Assembly: GCF_022712195.1 (NCBI RefSeq)
Contig: NZ_JALAGY010000037.1
Coordinates: 1-64,000, forward strand
Length of the DNA: 64,000 bases
Direction: 5' to 3'
Source: Corynebacterium sp.
GTDB taxonomy: Bacteria > Actinomycetota > Actinomycetes > Mycobacteriales > Mycobacteriaceae
Part shown: piece after piece, positions 53,231 to 61,980 of the stretch
Position numbering within the stretch: the first letter of the stretch is position 1
Layout: each line of letters starts with the position of its first letter
Program-made: the position numbers and the translations under genes
Notes under the pieces: generated by a model
Database searches by the model: none
What the model saw: only the letters and a program-made list of their open reading frames with translations
Told to the model about the DNA's origin: nothing

Positions 53231-54175
53231 ATGACTGCCGCGTATGGAACCGGAATTGCGACCCTGACCGCCGACGACACCGTCCTCGACGTGTGGTACC
53301 CCGAGTTCGGACTCGGGGAGGCCCCGTCCTCCCCCACGGACCTGTCCCACCTCGAGGGTGAGGACGCCGACCGCGGTGTGCGTCTCGCCGTGGTGCACAC
53401 CGTCATCACCGACCTGGACGACGCCCCCGTCGACACCGCCGACGTCTACCTGCGTCTCCACCTGATCTCCGGTCGCGAGCTCCGCCCCCACGGATGCAAC
53501 CTGGACGGCATCTTCGGCAAGCTGGCCAATGTCGTCTGGACGAACTTCGGCCCCTGTGCCGTCGAGGGTTTCGAGGCCACGCGCGCCCGGCTGAGCCGAC
53601 GTGGCCGGGTGACGGTCCTCTCCGTCGACAAGTTCCCCCGGATGGTCGACTACGTCGTCCCCACCGGCGTGCGCATCGGTGACGCTGACCGGGTCCGTCT
53701 AGGGGCCCACCTCGCCGAGGGCACCACCGTGATGCACGAGGGCTTCGTGAACTTCAACGCCGGCACTCTGGGGTCCTCGATGGTCGAGGGCCGGATCTCC
53801 GGCGGCGTCGTCGTCGGTGACGGTTCCGACGTCGGCGGCGGCGCCTCGATCATGGGTACCCTGTCCGGTGGCGGCAAGGCCGTGATCTCCGTCGGCCGGC
53901 GTTGCCTGCTCGGCGCGAACTCCGGGCTGGGCATCTCCCTCGGCGACGACTGCGTCGTCGAGGCCGGCCTGTACGTCACTTTCGGCACCAAGGCCGTGGT
54001 CTCCGGCGCCGTCGCCGAGGCGGTCGGCGCCCGCGACGGTGACACGGTGAAGGCCTCCGAACTCTCCGGGGTCTCCAACGTGCTGTTCCGCCGCAACTCG
54101 GTCACCGGTGCCGTCGAGGCCGTCGCCCGCACCACGGGCACGGTGGAGCTGAACGAGGACCTCCACAAGAACTGA
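53231..54175 (+). CDS. dapD: Tetrahydrodipicolinate N-succinyltransferase
   Basis: A 314-residue left-handed beta-helix transferase that succinylates tetrahydrodipicolinate in lysine/DAP synthesis. The actinobacterial form is recognised from [50 protein letters not shown] and the hexapeptide coils ([21 protein letters not shown] is at the active site). The C-terminal segment [16 protein letters not shown] completes the helix. Together with dapC and dapE it makes the succinylase branch nearly complete in this window. Confidence 0.95.
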   Translation: MTAAYGTGIATLTADDTVLDVWYPEFGLGEAPSSPTDLSHLEGEDADRGVRLAVVHTVITDLDDAPVDTADVYLRLHLISGRELRPHGCNLDGIFGKLANVVWTNFGPCAVEGFEATRARLSRRGRVTVLSVDKFPRMVDYVVPTGVRIGDADRVRLGAHLAEGTTVMHEGFVNFNAGTLGSSMVEGRISGGVVVGDGSDVGGGASIMGTLSGGGKAVISVGRRCLLGANSGLGISLGDDCVVEAGLYVTFGTKAVVSGAVAEAVGARDGDTVKASELSGVSNVLFRRNSVTGAVEAVARTTGTVELNEDLHKN

Positions 54176-54308
54176 CCGGTCCGCCGGCCTCGGCCTCCCC
54201 TCTCCGCTCTCCCTCTCTCCTCTCCTTCTCTCCCCCAGAAAGCTCTCCTCCCATGGGACACCCCGCAGCCTCACCTGCCCACCCCGTCCACACCCCGCCC
54301 GCCGCACG
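54176..54308 (+). other. dapD-permease gap: pyrimidine tract and 19-codon ORF
   Basis: A pyrimidine tract of 43 nt broken by one G (54194-54236) is followed by an ATG at 54254 that opens a 19-codon ORF (MGHPAASPAHPVHTPPAAR). Its TGA overlaps the permease ATG by 4 nt (ATGA). It may be a leader peptide or the leftover end of a lost upstream gene. No terminator seen. Confidence 0.4.
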
Positions 54309-56921
54309 ATGAGCCGGGCGGCACGGACGCTCCTGCGCCTGAGTCTCCGCGGTCTCCGGGCCCACCGGGCCCGGCTGGTCCTCACGATCCTCGCGGTGGC
54401 CCTGTCCACCGCCTTCATCGCCGGGACCGCCCTGCTCTCCTCGGCGCTCAGCGAGTCCGTCGACAGGCTCACCGCTTCCGACTACAGTCACGCCGACGTG
54501 GTCGTCCGCCCCGCCGACGGCCACCGCGTGATCCCCGACCGGGTCCGGGACCGGATCGTCGACCATCCACTGGTCGACCGTGTCACCGTCGACGACCGCC
54601 GCAGCGTGGTCCTCAGCCGTGGCCCGTCCGCTGACGGACTGACGGTGGACACCGGCGGCATGCCCGTACGTCCGACACCCTTCTACGACGCCGACCACGC
54701 CCTGGACCCGGGGACCCGGCTGGTCGCCGGGTCCCCGCCGTCCCCCGGCGAGGTCGTGCTCACCGCCTCCGCCGCCGAGAGCACCGGACTCTCCGTCGGA
54801 GACACGGTGACCGTCACCGGACCGGCCGAGGGGCTGACCCTCACCGTCAGCGGCCTGTCCGCCGGCAGCGATGACGGCACCGGGGCGATCGGACTGTCAC
54901 TGGACACCGGCGACTACCGGGAGACCTTCGCCCCCGACGGCCCACCCGGGCTGGCGCTGCGCACCACACCCGGCACCGCCGCCGAGACAGCGGCGACGGC
55001 CCTGGAGGAGGAGCTCTCCGGCACACCCGACCACCCCGCACTGTCGGTGCGCACCGCCGCCGAGGTGGAGGAGGCCGACTCGGCCGTCCTGGACACCGGT
55101 GTCGGGTACCTGCGCTACATCCTCGGCGCCTTCGGTGTGATCGCCCTGGTCGTGGCGATGTTCATCATCGCCAACACCTTCGCCATGACCGTGGGTCAGC
55201 GCCTCCGCGACTACGCCCTGCTGCGGGCGTTGGGGATGTCCGCCCGTCAGGTCTCGACCTCGGTGCTGTGTGAGGCGCTGGTCACCGGTGGCTTCGGTTC
55301 GGCGTTGGGTGTCGCCGCCGGTCTCGGGCTGGTGACCGCAGGTACGCGGCTCGTGCCCGACACCGGTCCCCTCACAGCGGAGGTTCCCGCCGGCGACCCC
55401 ACCCTGCTGGCCACCGCGGTCCTGCTGCCCTGGATCGTCGGCACGGTGACGACGGTCCTCGCCGCATGGGGACCGGCCGGTCGGGCCGCATCCGTTCCAC
55501 CGGCCGGGACCGCCCCCGCGGCCGCCACGGGGACAGGGTCCGCACTACGTCGCCGGAGTCTGTCCGGGGCGGTGACCGGCCTCACCGGTGCCGCTGCCGC
55601 TACTGCTGCGGCACTGGACCCCGGATGGGGCACCCCTGCCAGGGCCGCCGCCTGCGGCGCCGGGGTCCTCCTGGCACTGACCGGGGTGTACCTCGTCTCC
55701 CCCGCCGTCTCCCGGGTCGTGCTGCCGCCGCTGGGACGACTGTTCAGCCTCCCCCTGGGGCGTTCCTTCCGTACCGCCGGGGCGCTGGCGGTACGCACCA
55801 CACGCCGCGCACCGCGTCGGACGGCCGGCACGGCGTTCGCACTTACCCTAGGGATGTGCCTGGTCACCGTGACCGGCATGGCCGGTGCGTCGACGGTGGC
55901 CTCACTGCGTCAGGCCGTCGACACCGAGGTCTCCGCGGACCTGGTCGTCGCCGCCCCCGGCGGCGCCGTCGACGTACCTGTCCCCGGCAGCACCGTCGAC
56001 GAGGTCCGTGAGGAGCCCGGGGTCGGCGCCACCTTCACCCTCGGCAAGGCCCTCGCCGTCGTCGGCGACGACCCGCAGCAGGGCCTGCCCCTGGTGACCG
56101 TCAGCAACGGGGACCCGTCGGACGTCCTGGACGTCGGCGAGAAGCGTGGCGACCTGGACATCGGCACCGACGACGGGATCACCATGTCGTCCTCCTACGC
56201 CGCCGCACACGGCTGGGAGATCGGCGATCCGGTCCCTGTCGCAGCACAGGGACAGGGGCGGGCGGTCGAGCTGCCCCTGACCGGTACCTACGGCCACTCC
56301 AGGATCCTCGGCGACGTCGTCATCGGCGCCAGCGCCTTCTGGCGGCTGGCCCCTGGGGCCCAGGGCGGCACCGGTCACCGGGTGATGGCGCTGCTCGTCG
56401 ACGGTGACGGCACCCGGTCACAGGAACAGCTCGCCGAAGGGTTGGACGGTCTGCTCGGCGACAGTGCGGAGGTCACGGTCCAGACTCCTGCGGAGTTCGC
56501 CGGGGAGCAGTCGGTGCTCGTGGAGAGGATCGTCCTGGCGCTCTACGCACTGACCGCCCTGGCCGTGCTCGTGGCGGTGATGGGGGTGGTCAACACCCTC
56601 GCACTGTCGGTGGTGGAACGCCGCCGCGAGATCGGCATGCTCCGGGCGGTCGGCATGGGCCGGGCCCAGGTGCGCCGCATGGTCGTGGTGGAGTCGCTGC
56701 AGACCACGGTCTACGGCGCGGCACTCGGCACTCTCCTGGGACTCGGGGCGGGGTGGGCGCTCCTGGGAGTCCTGTCGGACGTGGGCCTCTCCACCCTGGC
56801 CGTGCCATGGGGGCTGGTGGCGGGGGTTCTGGTGGCCTCGGTTCCTCTCGGCGTCCTCGCCGCGCTGGCACCGGCAGTGCGGGCGGCCCGGATCCCCCCG
56901 CTCCAGGCGTCCCAGCCGTAG
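54309..56921 (+). CDS. FtsX-family ABC transporter permease without adjacent ATPase
   Basis: An 870-residue permease of the LolC/MacB type. Two FtsX units are visible: helix 1 (about 23-45, LVLTILAVALSTAFIAGTALL), an extracellular domain, then helices from about 275 with NTFAMTVGQRLRDYALLRALGMSARQV; the second unit has its extracellular domain at about 530-740 and NTLALSVVERRREIGMLRAVGMGRAQVRR near 765-793. Such permeases need a separate LolD-like ATPase, normally encoded just upstream. Here dapD is upstream and no ATPase is in the window. Substrate (lipid, lipoprotein or peptide) unknown. Confidence 0.85.
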   Translation: MSRAARTLLRLSLRGLRAHRARLVLTILAVALSTAFIAGTALLSSALSESVDRLTASDYSHADVVVRPADGHRVIPDRVRDRIVDHPLVDRVTVDDRRSVVLSRGPSADGLTVDTGGMPVRPTPFYDADHALDPGTRLVAGSPPSPGEVVLTASAAESTGLSVGDTVTVTGPAEGLTLTVSGLSAGSDDGTGAIGLSLDTGDYRETFAPDGPPGLALRTTPGTAAETAATALEEELSGTPDHPALSVRTAAEVEEADSAVLDTGVGYLRYILGAFGVIALVVAMFIIANTFAMTVGQRLRDYALLRALGMSARQVSTSVLCEALVTGGFGSALGVAAGLGLVTAGTRLVPDTGPLTAEVPAGDPTLLATAVLLPWIVGTVTTVLAAWGPAGRAASVPPAGTAPAAATGTGSALRRRSLSGAVTGLTGAAAATAAALDPGWGTPARAAACGAGVLLALTGVYLVSPAVSRVVLPPLGRLFSLPLGRSFRTAGALAVRTTRRAPRRTAGTAFALTLGMCLVTVTGMAGASTVASLRQAVDTEVSADLVVAAPGGAVDVPVPGSTVDEVREEPGVGATFTLGKALAVVGDDPQQGLPLVTVSNGDPSDVLDVGEKRGDLDIGTDDGITMSSSYAAAHGWEIGDPVPVAAQGQGRAVELPLTGTYGHSRILGDVVIGASAFWRLAPGAQGGTGHRVMALLVDGDGTRSQEQLAEGLDGLLGDSAEVTVQTPAEFAGEQSVLVERIVLALYALTALAVLVAVMGVVNTLALSVVERRREIGMLRAVGMGRAQVRRMVVVESLQTTVYGAALGTLLGLGAGWALLGVLSDVGLSTLAVPWGLVAGVLVASVPLGVLAALAPAVRAARIPPLQASQP

Positions 56922-56943
56922 TGCCGGGAACTGTGGGCTGGAC

Positions 56944-58071
56944 CTAGTCCAGCCCGCCGGCGAGCCGTCTGGCGGCGGTGACGATCTGCATGTCCGTGGC
57001 CGTCAGCCCGATGCGCACATGCTCGGCGCCGGACGGGCCGTAGAAGTCGCCGGGTGCGACGAGGATGCCCAGTCGCGCGAGCCGGTCGACGGTCTCACGG
57101 CAGGACCGTCCCTCCGACGCCCACAGGTAGAGCCCGCCCTCGGAGTCGTCGATGCGCAGGCCGGCGGCCTCCACGGCGGCGGACAGCACTTCACGACGCC
57201 TACGGTAGCTCTCCTTCTGCAGGGTCTCCTGGTCGTCGTCGTCGAGGGCGGCCACACTGGCCGCCTGGATCGGGCCCGGCATCATCAGGCCGGCGTTCTT
57301 GCGCACGCTGAGCAGCTCGGCGATCAGCGCCGGATCTCCGGCGAGGAAACCGGACCGGTAGGACGCCAGGTTCGAGGTCTTCGACAGGGAGTGCACCGCG
57401 ACGAGGTTGGTGTGGTCCCCGTCGCAGACCCGGGGGTCCAGGACCGACACCGGGGACTCCCCGTCTGACCATCCCAGGCCGAGGTAGCACTCGTCGGAGA
57501 CGACCACGACGTCACGGTCCCGCGCATAGGCGACGACCTTGCGGAGGTGGTCGACCCCCAGGACCCTGCCGTGCGGGTTCGCCGGGGAGTTGATGAAGAT
57601 CAGTGACGGTGTGTCCGGACCCAGCTTCACCAGCGAGTCACTGCGCACGGCCGTCGCCCCGGCGAGACGGGCACCCACCTCGTAGGTCGGGTAGGCCAGC
57701 TCCGGGATCACCACGGTCTGCCCCGGCGTCACACCGAGCAGGAACGGCAGCCAGGCGATCGCCTCCTTGGTGCCCACCACCGGCAGGACGGCGTCCTCCG
57801 CCACCCCGGTGACGCCGAAGCGTCGACCCAGTGCGGCGACGATCGCCCGACGCAGCTCGGGCGTGCCCGCGGTCTGCGGGTAGCCCGGTGCCGCGGCGTT
57901 CTCGGCGAGCGCCAGCTGAACCGACGGGGCGACCTCGTCGACCGGGGTGCCCACCGACAGGTCCACGATCCCCTCCGGGTGCTCCGACGCCACCTTCTTC
58001 GCACCGGACAGCGAGTCCCACGGGAAATCGGGGAGTTCAGTGGACAGGGTGCGACGGGTATGGCGGGGCAT
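56944..58071 (-). CDS. dapC: N-succinyldiaminopimelate aminotransferase
   Basis: A 375-residue fold-I PLP aminotransferase of lysine synthesis. Recognised from LPDFPWDSL, VDLSVGTPVDEVAP, GYPQTAGTPELRRAI, VVGTKEAIAWLP and FINSPANPHGRVLG; the PLP lysine is in VHSLSKTSNLASYRSGF. These match corynebacterial DapC closely. ATG 58071 (MPRHTRR) has GAGG at 9 nt; ATG 58080 adds three residues. It follows the ferredoxin gene by 61 nt, the same fdxC-dapC order as in M. tuberculosis (Rv1177-Rv1178). It converges on the permease gene. Confidence 0.94.
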   Translation of the reverse strand: MPRHTRRTLSTELPDFPWDSLSGAKKVASEHPEGIVDLSVGTPVDEVAPSVQLALAENAAAPGYPQTAGTPELRRAIVAALGRRFGVTGVAEDAVLPVVGTKEAIAWLPFLLGVTPGQTVVIPELAYPTYEVGARLAGATAVRSDSLVKLGPDTPSLIFINSPANPHGRVLGVDHLRKVVAYARDRDVVVVSDECYLGLGWSDGESPVSVLDPRVCDGDHTNLVAVHSLSKTSNLASYRSGFLAGDPALIAELLSVRKNAGLMMPGPIQAASVAALDDDDQETLQKESYRRRREVLSAAVEAAGLRIDDSEGGLYLWASEGRSCRETVDRLARLGILVAPGDFYGPSGAEHVRIGLTATDMQIVTAARRLAGGLD

Positions 58072-58132
58072 GGGGTTCATCCTCAACAACGGTAGCGCCG
58101 GCACAGGGCCGGGAGTGGGGCCGGACGGGATC

Positions 58133-58456
58133 TCAGTCCTGGTTCTGCGGCGGGAGGTTCCGGATCCCCTCCACGTCGAAGTCCTGCGGGCCGAGCTTCG
58201 CCGCTCCACCCGGGTCGCCGAGCTCGTCGAAGAAGGCGACGTTGTAGTCGAAGTAGTCCTCCCACTCGTCGGGGAGGTCGTCCTCGTAGAAGATCGCCTC
58301 GACCGGGCAGACCGGCTCACAGGCGCCGCAGTCCACGCATTCGTCCGGGTGAATGTACAGCGCCCGCTTGCCCTCGTAGATGCAGTCGACGGGGCATTCT
58401 TCCACGCACGCCCGGTCCATCACGTCCACACACGGCTGCGCGATCACGTAGGTCAT
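58133..58456 (-). CDS. fdxC: Ferredoxin (7Fe/8Fe, FdxC type)
   Basis: A 107-residue electron carrier. Cluster ligands are [17 protein letters not shown] (first group) and [12 protein letters not shown] (second group); the first group has the wide spacing of 3Fe-4S/4Fe-4S actinobacterial ferredoxins. The acidic C-terminus ([14 protein letters not shown]) is typical. ATG 58456 follows AGAAGG by 10 nt. It probably is transcribed with dapC, which has no functional need for it that I know of. Partner reductase not in the window. Confidence 0.93.
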   Translation of the reverse strand: MTYVIAQPCVDVMDRACVEECPVDCIYEGKRALYIHPDECVDCGACEPVCPVEAIFYEDDLPDEWEDYFDYNVAFFDELGDPGGAAKLGPQDFDVEGIRNLPPQNQD

Positions 58457-58511
58457 CTGGTTGTCACCTTCTGGAGTTCGTCACTGTCTGGGTTCTCAAG
58501 TTGTCCACCGT

Positions 58512-58534
58512 CCGCCCCGTGGTCACCGGGGCGG
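58512..58534. other. Hairpin upstream of fdxC
   Basis: CCGCCCC (58512-58518) and GGGGCGG (58528-58534) pair with a 9-nt loop between the membrane protein gene and fdxC. It may end the mshB-side transcript. No T-run on the minus strand. Confidence 0.4.
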
Positions 58535-58570
58535 CCGGTCACTGTGCAGTCCACCTGCACCGCAGTTGCC

Positions 58571-58620
58571 GCCGGTCAACGGTCGTCAACGGTCGTCACC
58601 GCCCGTCACCTTCCGTCGCC
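58571..58620. repeat. Degenerate 10-bp tandem array upstream of fdxC
   Basis: GCCGGTCAAC, GGTCGTCAAC, GGTCGTCACC, GCCCGTCACC and TTCCGTCGCC follow in 10-bp steps; the core is GTCAMC at the end of each unit. It lies about 115-165 nt upstream of the fdxC start and just after the membrane protein stop. Confidence 0.45.
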
Positions 58621-58632
58621 GCTGTGATCTTC

Positions 58633-59088
58633 TCACTTCAACCGCAGTAATGCCCAACCGCCGCCGGCCGCCCCCAGCGGGAGGAGCAGCAGGGCCCACA
58701 CCGTCCCGGGGAGGACCGTGTCTCCCCCGAGCCCGGGGAGCACCGGCCAGAACAGCAGCAGCGCGTATCCGGCCAGCCACACCCACAACGGGGCGGCGGC
58801 GATCCGCCGGTCGTCGGTCCACAGCAGGGCCGTCTTCACCAGCACGTGGTTGAACCACGGGGCGGCGAGTACCGGCCACGGGAAGGGTACGGAGACATCA
58901 CCGACGGTGATCCTCGAGCCCAGGTACAGGGCCGACAGCAGAATCGCCACCAGCGCCCCGACGCAGAGCCAGATGATGCCGGCGACGCGCTCCGCACGCG
59001 AGGTGTCCCGACGGACCTGCGAACGTTCCGGGTCACCCCAGTGCGGCTCGGCACCGGGATCCACGGCAGTCGTCTCGTCAGATGACAT
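58633..59088 (-). CDS. Conserved membrane protein (Rv1171-like position), 151 aa
   Basis: Four likely helices: GIIWLCVGALVAILLSALYLG, PWPVLAAPWFNHVLV, APLWVWLAGYALLLFWPVL and VWALLLLPLGAAGGGWALL. The first 35 residues are hydrophilic and acidic. Family not recognised, but in M. tuberculosis a membrane protein also follows mshB. ATG 59088 has a strong ribosome-binding site (GGGAGGTGA); it starts 4 nt after the mshB stop, so it is in that operon. Confidence 0.8.
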   Translation of the reverse strand: MSSDETTAVDPGAEPHWGDPERSQVRRDTSRAERVAGIIWLCVGALVAILLSALYLGSRITVGDVSVPFPWPVLAAPWFNHVLVKTALLWTDDRRIAAAPLWVWLAGYALLLFWPVLPGLGGDTVLPGTVWALLLLPLGAAGGGWALLRLK

Positions 59089-59092
59089 CAGG

Positions 59093-60040
59093 TCACCTCC
59101 CTTCGGCAAACAGACAGTCTAGTCTGTCCGCCGTCTCCGGCGACAACCCGCCCTGCCCGGGGAACTCCCGACCCAGCGTGTAGCTCTCCGAGTCGAGCAG
59201 GGGCTGCGCGATGAGGTTGGACAGGCAGAAGGCCACACGCCCGGCCGAGTAGCGGGGCCGGTCATTCACGTCGGATACCGAGCCGTCCGCGACCCACAAC
59301 TGCGTCGCGTGGGCTGCCATGGCACGGCGCTTGGCGTCGACGTCGCGGTCGTCGCCCTCGACACGGGCGTCCACCACCCCGGCGGGCACCGTCGCCAATT
59401 CGCCGGGCTCCGGGAAACGCCATCCCTCCGGCGGCCCGCCGGCGGCGGCGAGCTCCTCCAGCCCGGCCACCACACGCTCGCGTTCCTGTGCGGTCCAGTA
59501 GATCCGTGCCGGCGCCCACCGGCCCTCCGCCACCGCCCGCGTGGCGGCACGGTGGGTGATCTCGTGGGCACGGATGTGGTCGGGGTGCCCGTACCCGCCG
59601 TCAGGCCCGTAGGTGACCACGACATGGGGTCGCAGCTCGTCGAAGAGTGCGCCGAGCTGGTCCACGGCGGTGTCACCCGAGTTCACGAAGGCCCGGGGAT
59701 GCTCCGCCGCCGGGGTCCCCGCCATGCCGGAGTCACGCCACCTGCCCGCCCCGCCGAGGAACACCGGGCGCCCGGCACCCAGTTCGGTGAGCGCACGCTG
59801 CAGTTCAGCGATACGGTAGCCGCCGAGCATGTCCCTCTCCGCGGCGACCAGGCTGGCGTACTTGTCGCCGATGACCTCGCCCTCCTCACCGAGGGTGCAG
59901 GTCACCACGGTCGCCTCGGCGCCGCGGCGGATCCAGTTGGCCAGCGCCAGCCCACCCCAGATCGACTCGTCGTCGGGGTGCGCGTGGACCGCGACGATCC
60001 GCAGTCTCGAGAGGTCGCCGTGCCCGTACTTGTCATTCAT
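59093..60040 (-). CDS. mshB: Mycothiol biosynthesis deacetylase MshB
   Basis: A 315-residue zinc deacetylase of the LmbE family that removes acetate from GlcNAc-inositol in mycothiol synthesis. The zinc/base motif is AHPDDES (20-26), followed by CTLGEEGEVIG and GPDGGYGHPDHIRAHE with the third zinc ligand. Loops such as YSAGRVAFCLSNLIAQPLL are those of MshB rather than Mca. ATG 60040 overlaps the lpqW stop by 8 nt. The longer in-frame reading lies inside lpqW. The typA-lpqW-mshB order supports the identity. Confidence 0.92.
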   Translation of the reverse strand: MNDKYGHGDLSRLRIVAVHAHPDDESIWGGLALANWIRRGAEATVVTCTLGEEGEVIGDKYASLVAAERDMLGGYRIAELQRALTELGAGRPVFLGGAGRWRDSGMAGTPAAEHPRAFVNSGDTAVDQLGALFDELRPHVVVTYGPDGGYGHPDHIRAHEITHRAATRAVAEGRWAPARIYWTAQERERVVAGLEELAAAGGPPEGWRFPEPGELATVPAGVVDARVEGDDRDVDAKRRAMAAHATQLWVADGSVSDVNDRPRYSAGRVAFCLSNLIAQPLLDSESYTLGREFPGQGGLSPETADRLDCLFAEGR

Positions 60041-61955
60041 CGTCGTTCTCCCCGGTCGTGTCGGTCTCGGTACCTCCGTCGGCGTCCCGGTCACCGACGC
60101 GGTACCATTCCGCGACGGTGACGAAGGGACCCGACCTCTCCCCCACGGGCCAGGAGGCGATCCGCCCGGAAGGGCCGGCCAGCGCGGCCGAGCGGCCCAC
60201 CACGACCCGGTCACCGATCAGCGGCAGGGACAGCGCCTGCCCGGAGAGGTAGTCGCTGATCTCACTGTCTGAACCGCCGAGCAGGAGCTCGTCCAGGTCC
60301 GGGTCGCAGAAACCGGAGATGTTGGACGCCCGGGCGTTCGGCGCCGCAGGTTCCCCGTCCGTCGCCGTGTCAGACGCCGCGTCCGATTCCGTGCCCGAGG
60401 CCGTCGTGTCCGGCTCCGTGTCCGTCGCGGTGTCCGTCTCGGTGTCCGTCTCGATGTCCGGGCCGCTCTCCGCTTCCGTGGACACCTCCGACTCGGTCGG
60501 GAGCTGCTGGGACGGGGAGCGCTGCGGACGGTCCGCCTCGTCGCAGGAGAAACCGCTGCGCAGGTCGGTCCGGGTACGCTCCCGGTCCTGCCACGCCACC
60601 ACCGCGTCGACGTCGCCCCGGGGCAGGAACGCCGAGTACAGGTCGGAGGCCGTCGGTGTGACCACCGTCGCGGGGACCCCAGCGGAGACCAGCTGGTCGA
60701 CGACTCGACGGGCGGCCTCGACGGCCTCGTCGTCCAGCGTGTCGGCGGCGATCCGCAGGGGATTGGACCGTGTCGCACCGATGATGCCGGAGGCACCGTC
60801 GGACTCCCCGCTCCCCCGGAACGCGCCGGCCCCGCCCTCAGGCGCGACGGCGTCCGGGTCCCCGGAGACCAGTCGTGCCACCTTGTCGGCGTCGACGGTG
60901 GACAACAGGGCCCTGCGGGCCTCGGCCGACGCCAGGCGTCCGGCGGCGACGTTCGGGACCAGGTCCAGCCGGGTGTCCAGGTCCACCGTGGTGGAACCGA
61001 CGGCCGGAAGGCTGCCCACGGCCTCGGCGGTGACGGCACCACTGCGTGTCGTGAGCATCTGGAACTGCCCGGCCCGCAGCATCTGGGTCGAGGTGTCCAC
61101 GTCCCCGGACTCCGAGAAGACCACCCGGTCGGTCCGGGCCGGCGAGGAGCCCCAGTACCTGGTGTTGCGCTCCAGGACGAGGTTCCCCCGCCCCGGGTCG
61201 AACTGGCGCACGGTGTAGACACCGCCGGAGGCCGCGGGCAGGGCGCCCAGGGCCGTGGTGAAGTTGCGGCCCTCGGACCCGTAGATGTGACTGGGCAACA
61301 GGTGCGCGAAGAGGTCCCGCCAGTCCTGCTGGGGGCGGGAGAACGTGACCGTGACCGTGGTTCCCCCGGCGGACACCGCAAGATCGCCGATGTCGGCGTA
61401 ACCGGCGTTGTCCGTGGTGCCGGGCATGGTCATCACCTGCTGCCACAGGTAGTGGAAGTCTGAGCCGCTGATCGGTGAGCCGTCCGACCACTGGGCCTCG
61501 TGGGCGAGCGTGTAGCGGACCTTGGTGGGCGCGTCTTCCTCACCGGCCAGCACGTCGACGGAGTCCAGCAGGTCGGAGTTCAGCTCGGTCCGGCGTCCGT
61601 CCTCGCCGAGGGTGAACGCACTGGGCATGGTCAGGTCGGCCACAGTGGAGGTCAGCATGGACCGCGAGCCCACCAGATGGGGGTTGAGGTCCGCCGGTAT
61701 CCGGTCGACCCCGACCGAGATCGTGCGCAGTTCCTCGGGAACACCCGCGGAGCCGTTGTCCCCGTGGCCGCCGGAGCTGCCCCGCTGCTCCTCGCCCGCC
61801 TCCTCGGCGTCGTCGACGGTGGGGGCGTCGCCCGGATCAGCCTGACACGCCGACAGCACCAGGCCGCAGGCAGTGGCGACCGAGGCGACCGCGATGGCGG
61901 ACGACGGACACCGCCGGAACCTGTTGAACTGCTTCACCTGGCGACGGCTCCTCAT
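60033..61955 (-). CDS. lpqW: LpqW-like lipoprotein (OppA fold)
   Basis: About 640 residues. A basic N-terminus and signal peptide end in the lipobox LVLSAC (C37). The body has the family-5 solute-binding fold (ISVGVDRIPADLNPHLVG, YTLAHEAQWSDGSPISGSDF, YWGSSPARTDRVVF), but in mycobacteria and C. glutamicum LpqW does not act in uptake; it affects polyprenyl-mannose-dependent lipomannan synthesis. A Thr/Asp/Glu-rich insert of about 40 residues (near 490-535) interrupts the C-terminal lobe. GTG 61937 has AGGAG at 9 nt and may be the true start. Name rests on synteny between typA and mshB plus the fold. Confidence 0.8.
   Translation of the reverse strand: MRSRRQVKQFNRFRRCPSSAIAVASVATACGLVLSACQADPGDAPTVDDAEEAGEEQRGSSGGHGDNGSAGVPEELRTISVGVDRIPADLNPHLVGSRSMLTSTVADLTMPSAFTLGEDGRRTELNSDLLDSVDVLAGEEDAPTKVRYTLAHEAQWSDGSPISGSDFHYLWQQVMTMPGTTDNAGYADIGDLAVSAGGTTVTVTFSRPQQDWRDLFAHLLPSHIYGSEGRNFTTALGALPAASGGVYTVRQFDPGRGNLVLERNTRYWGSSPARTDRVVFSESGDVDTSTQMLRAGQFQMLTTRSGAVTAEAVGSLPAVGSTTVDLDTRLDLVPNVAAGRLASAEARRALLSTVDADKVARLVSGDPDAVAPEGGAGAFRGSGESDGASGIIGATRSNPLRIAADTLDDEAVEAARRVVDQLVSAGVPATVVTPTASDLYSAFLPRGDVDAVVAWQDRERTRTDLRSGFSCDEADRPQRSPSQQLPTESEVSTEAESGPDIETDTETDTATDTEPDTTASGTESDAASDTATDGEPAAPNARASNISGFCDPDLDELLLGGSDSEISDYLSGQALSLPLIGDRVVVGRSAALAGPSGRIASWPVGERSGPFVTVAEWYRVGDRDADGGTETDTTGENDDE
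60406..60465. repeat. Five 12-bp tandem repeats inside lpqW
   Basis: Units GTGTCCGGCTCC, GTGTCCGTCGCG, GTGTCCGTCTCG (twice) and a diverged ATGTCCGGGCCG. On the coding strand they encode four-residue blocks rich in Thr, Asp and Glu. The unit length keeps frame. Confidence 0.7.
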
Positions 61956-61980
61956 GATCCGGGCTGCTGGAGGGTTCGAC

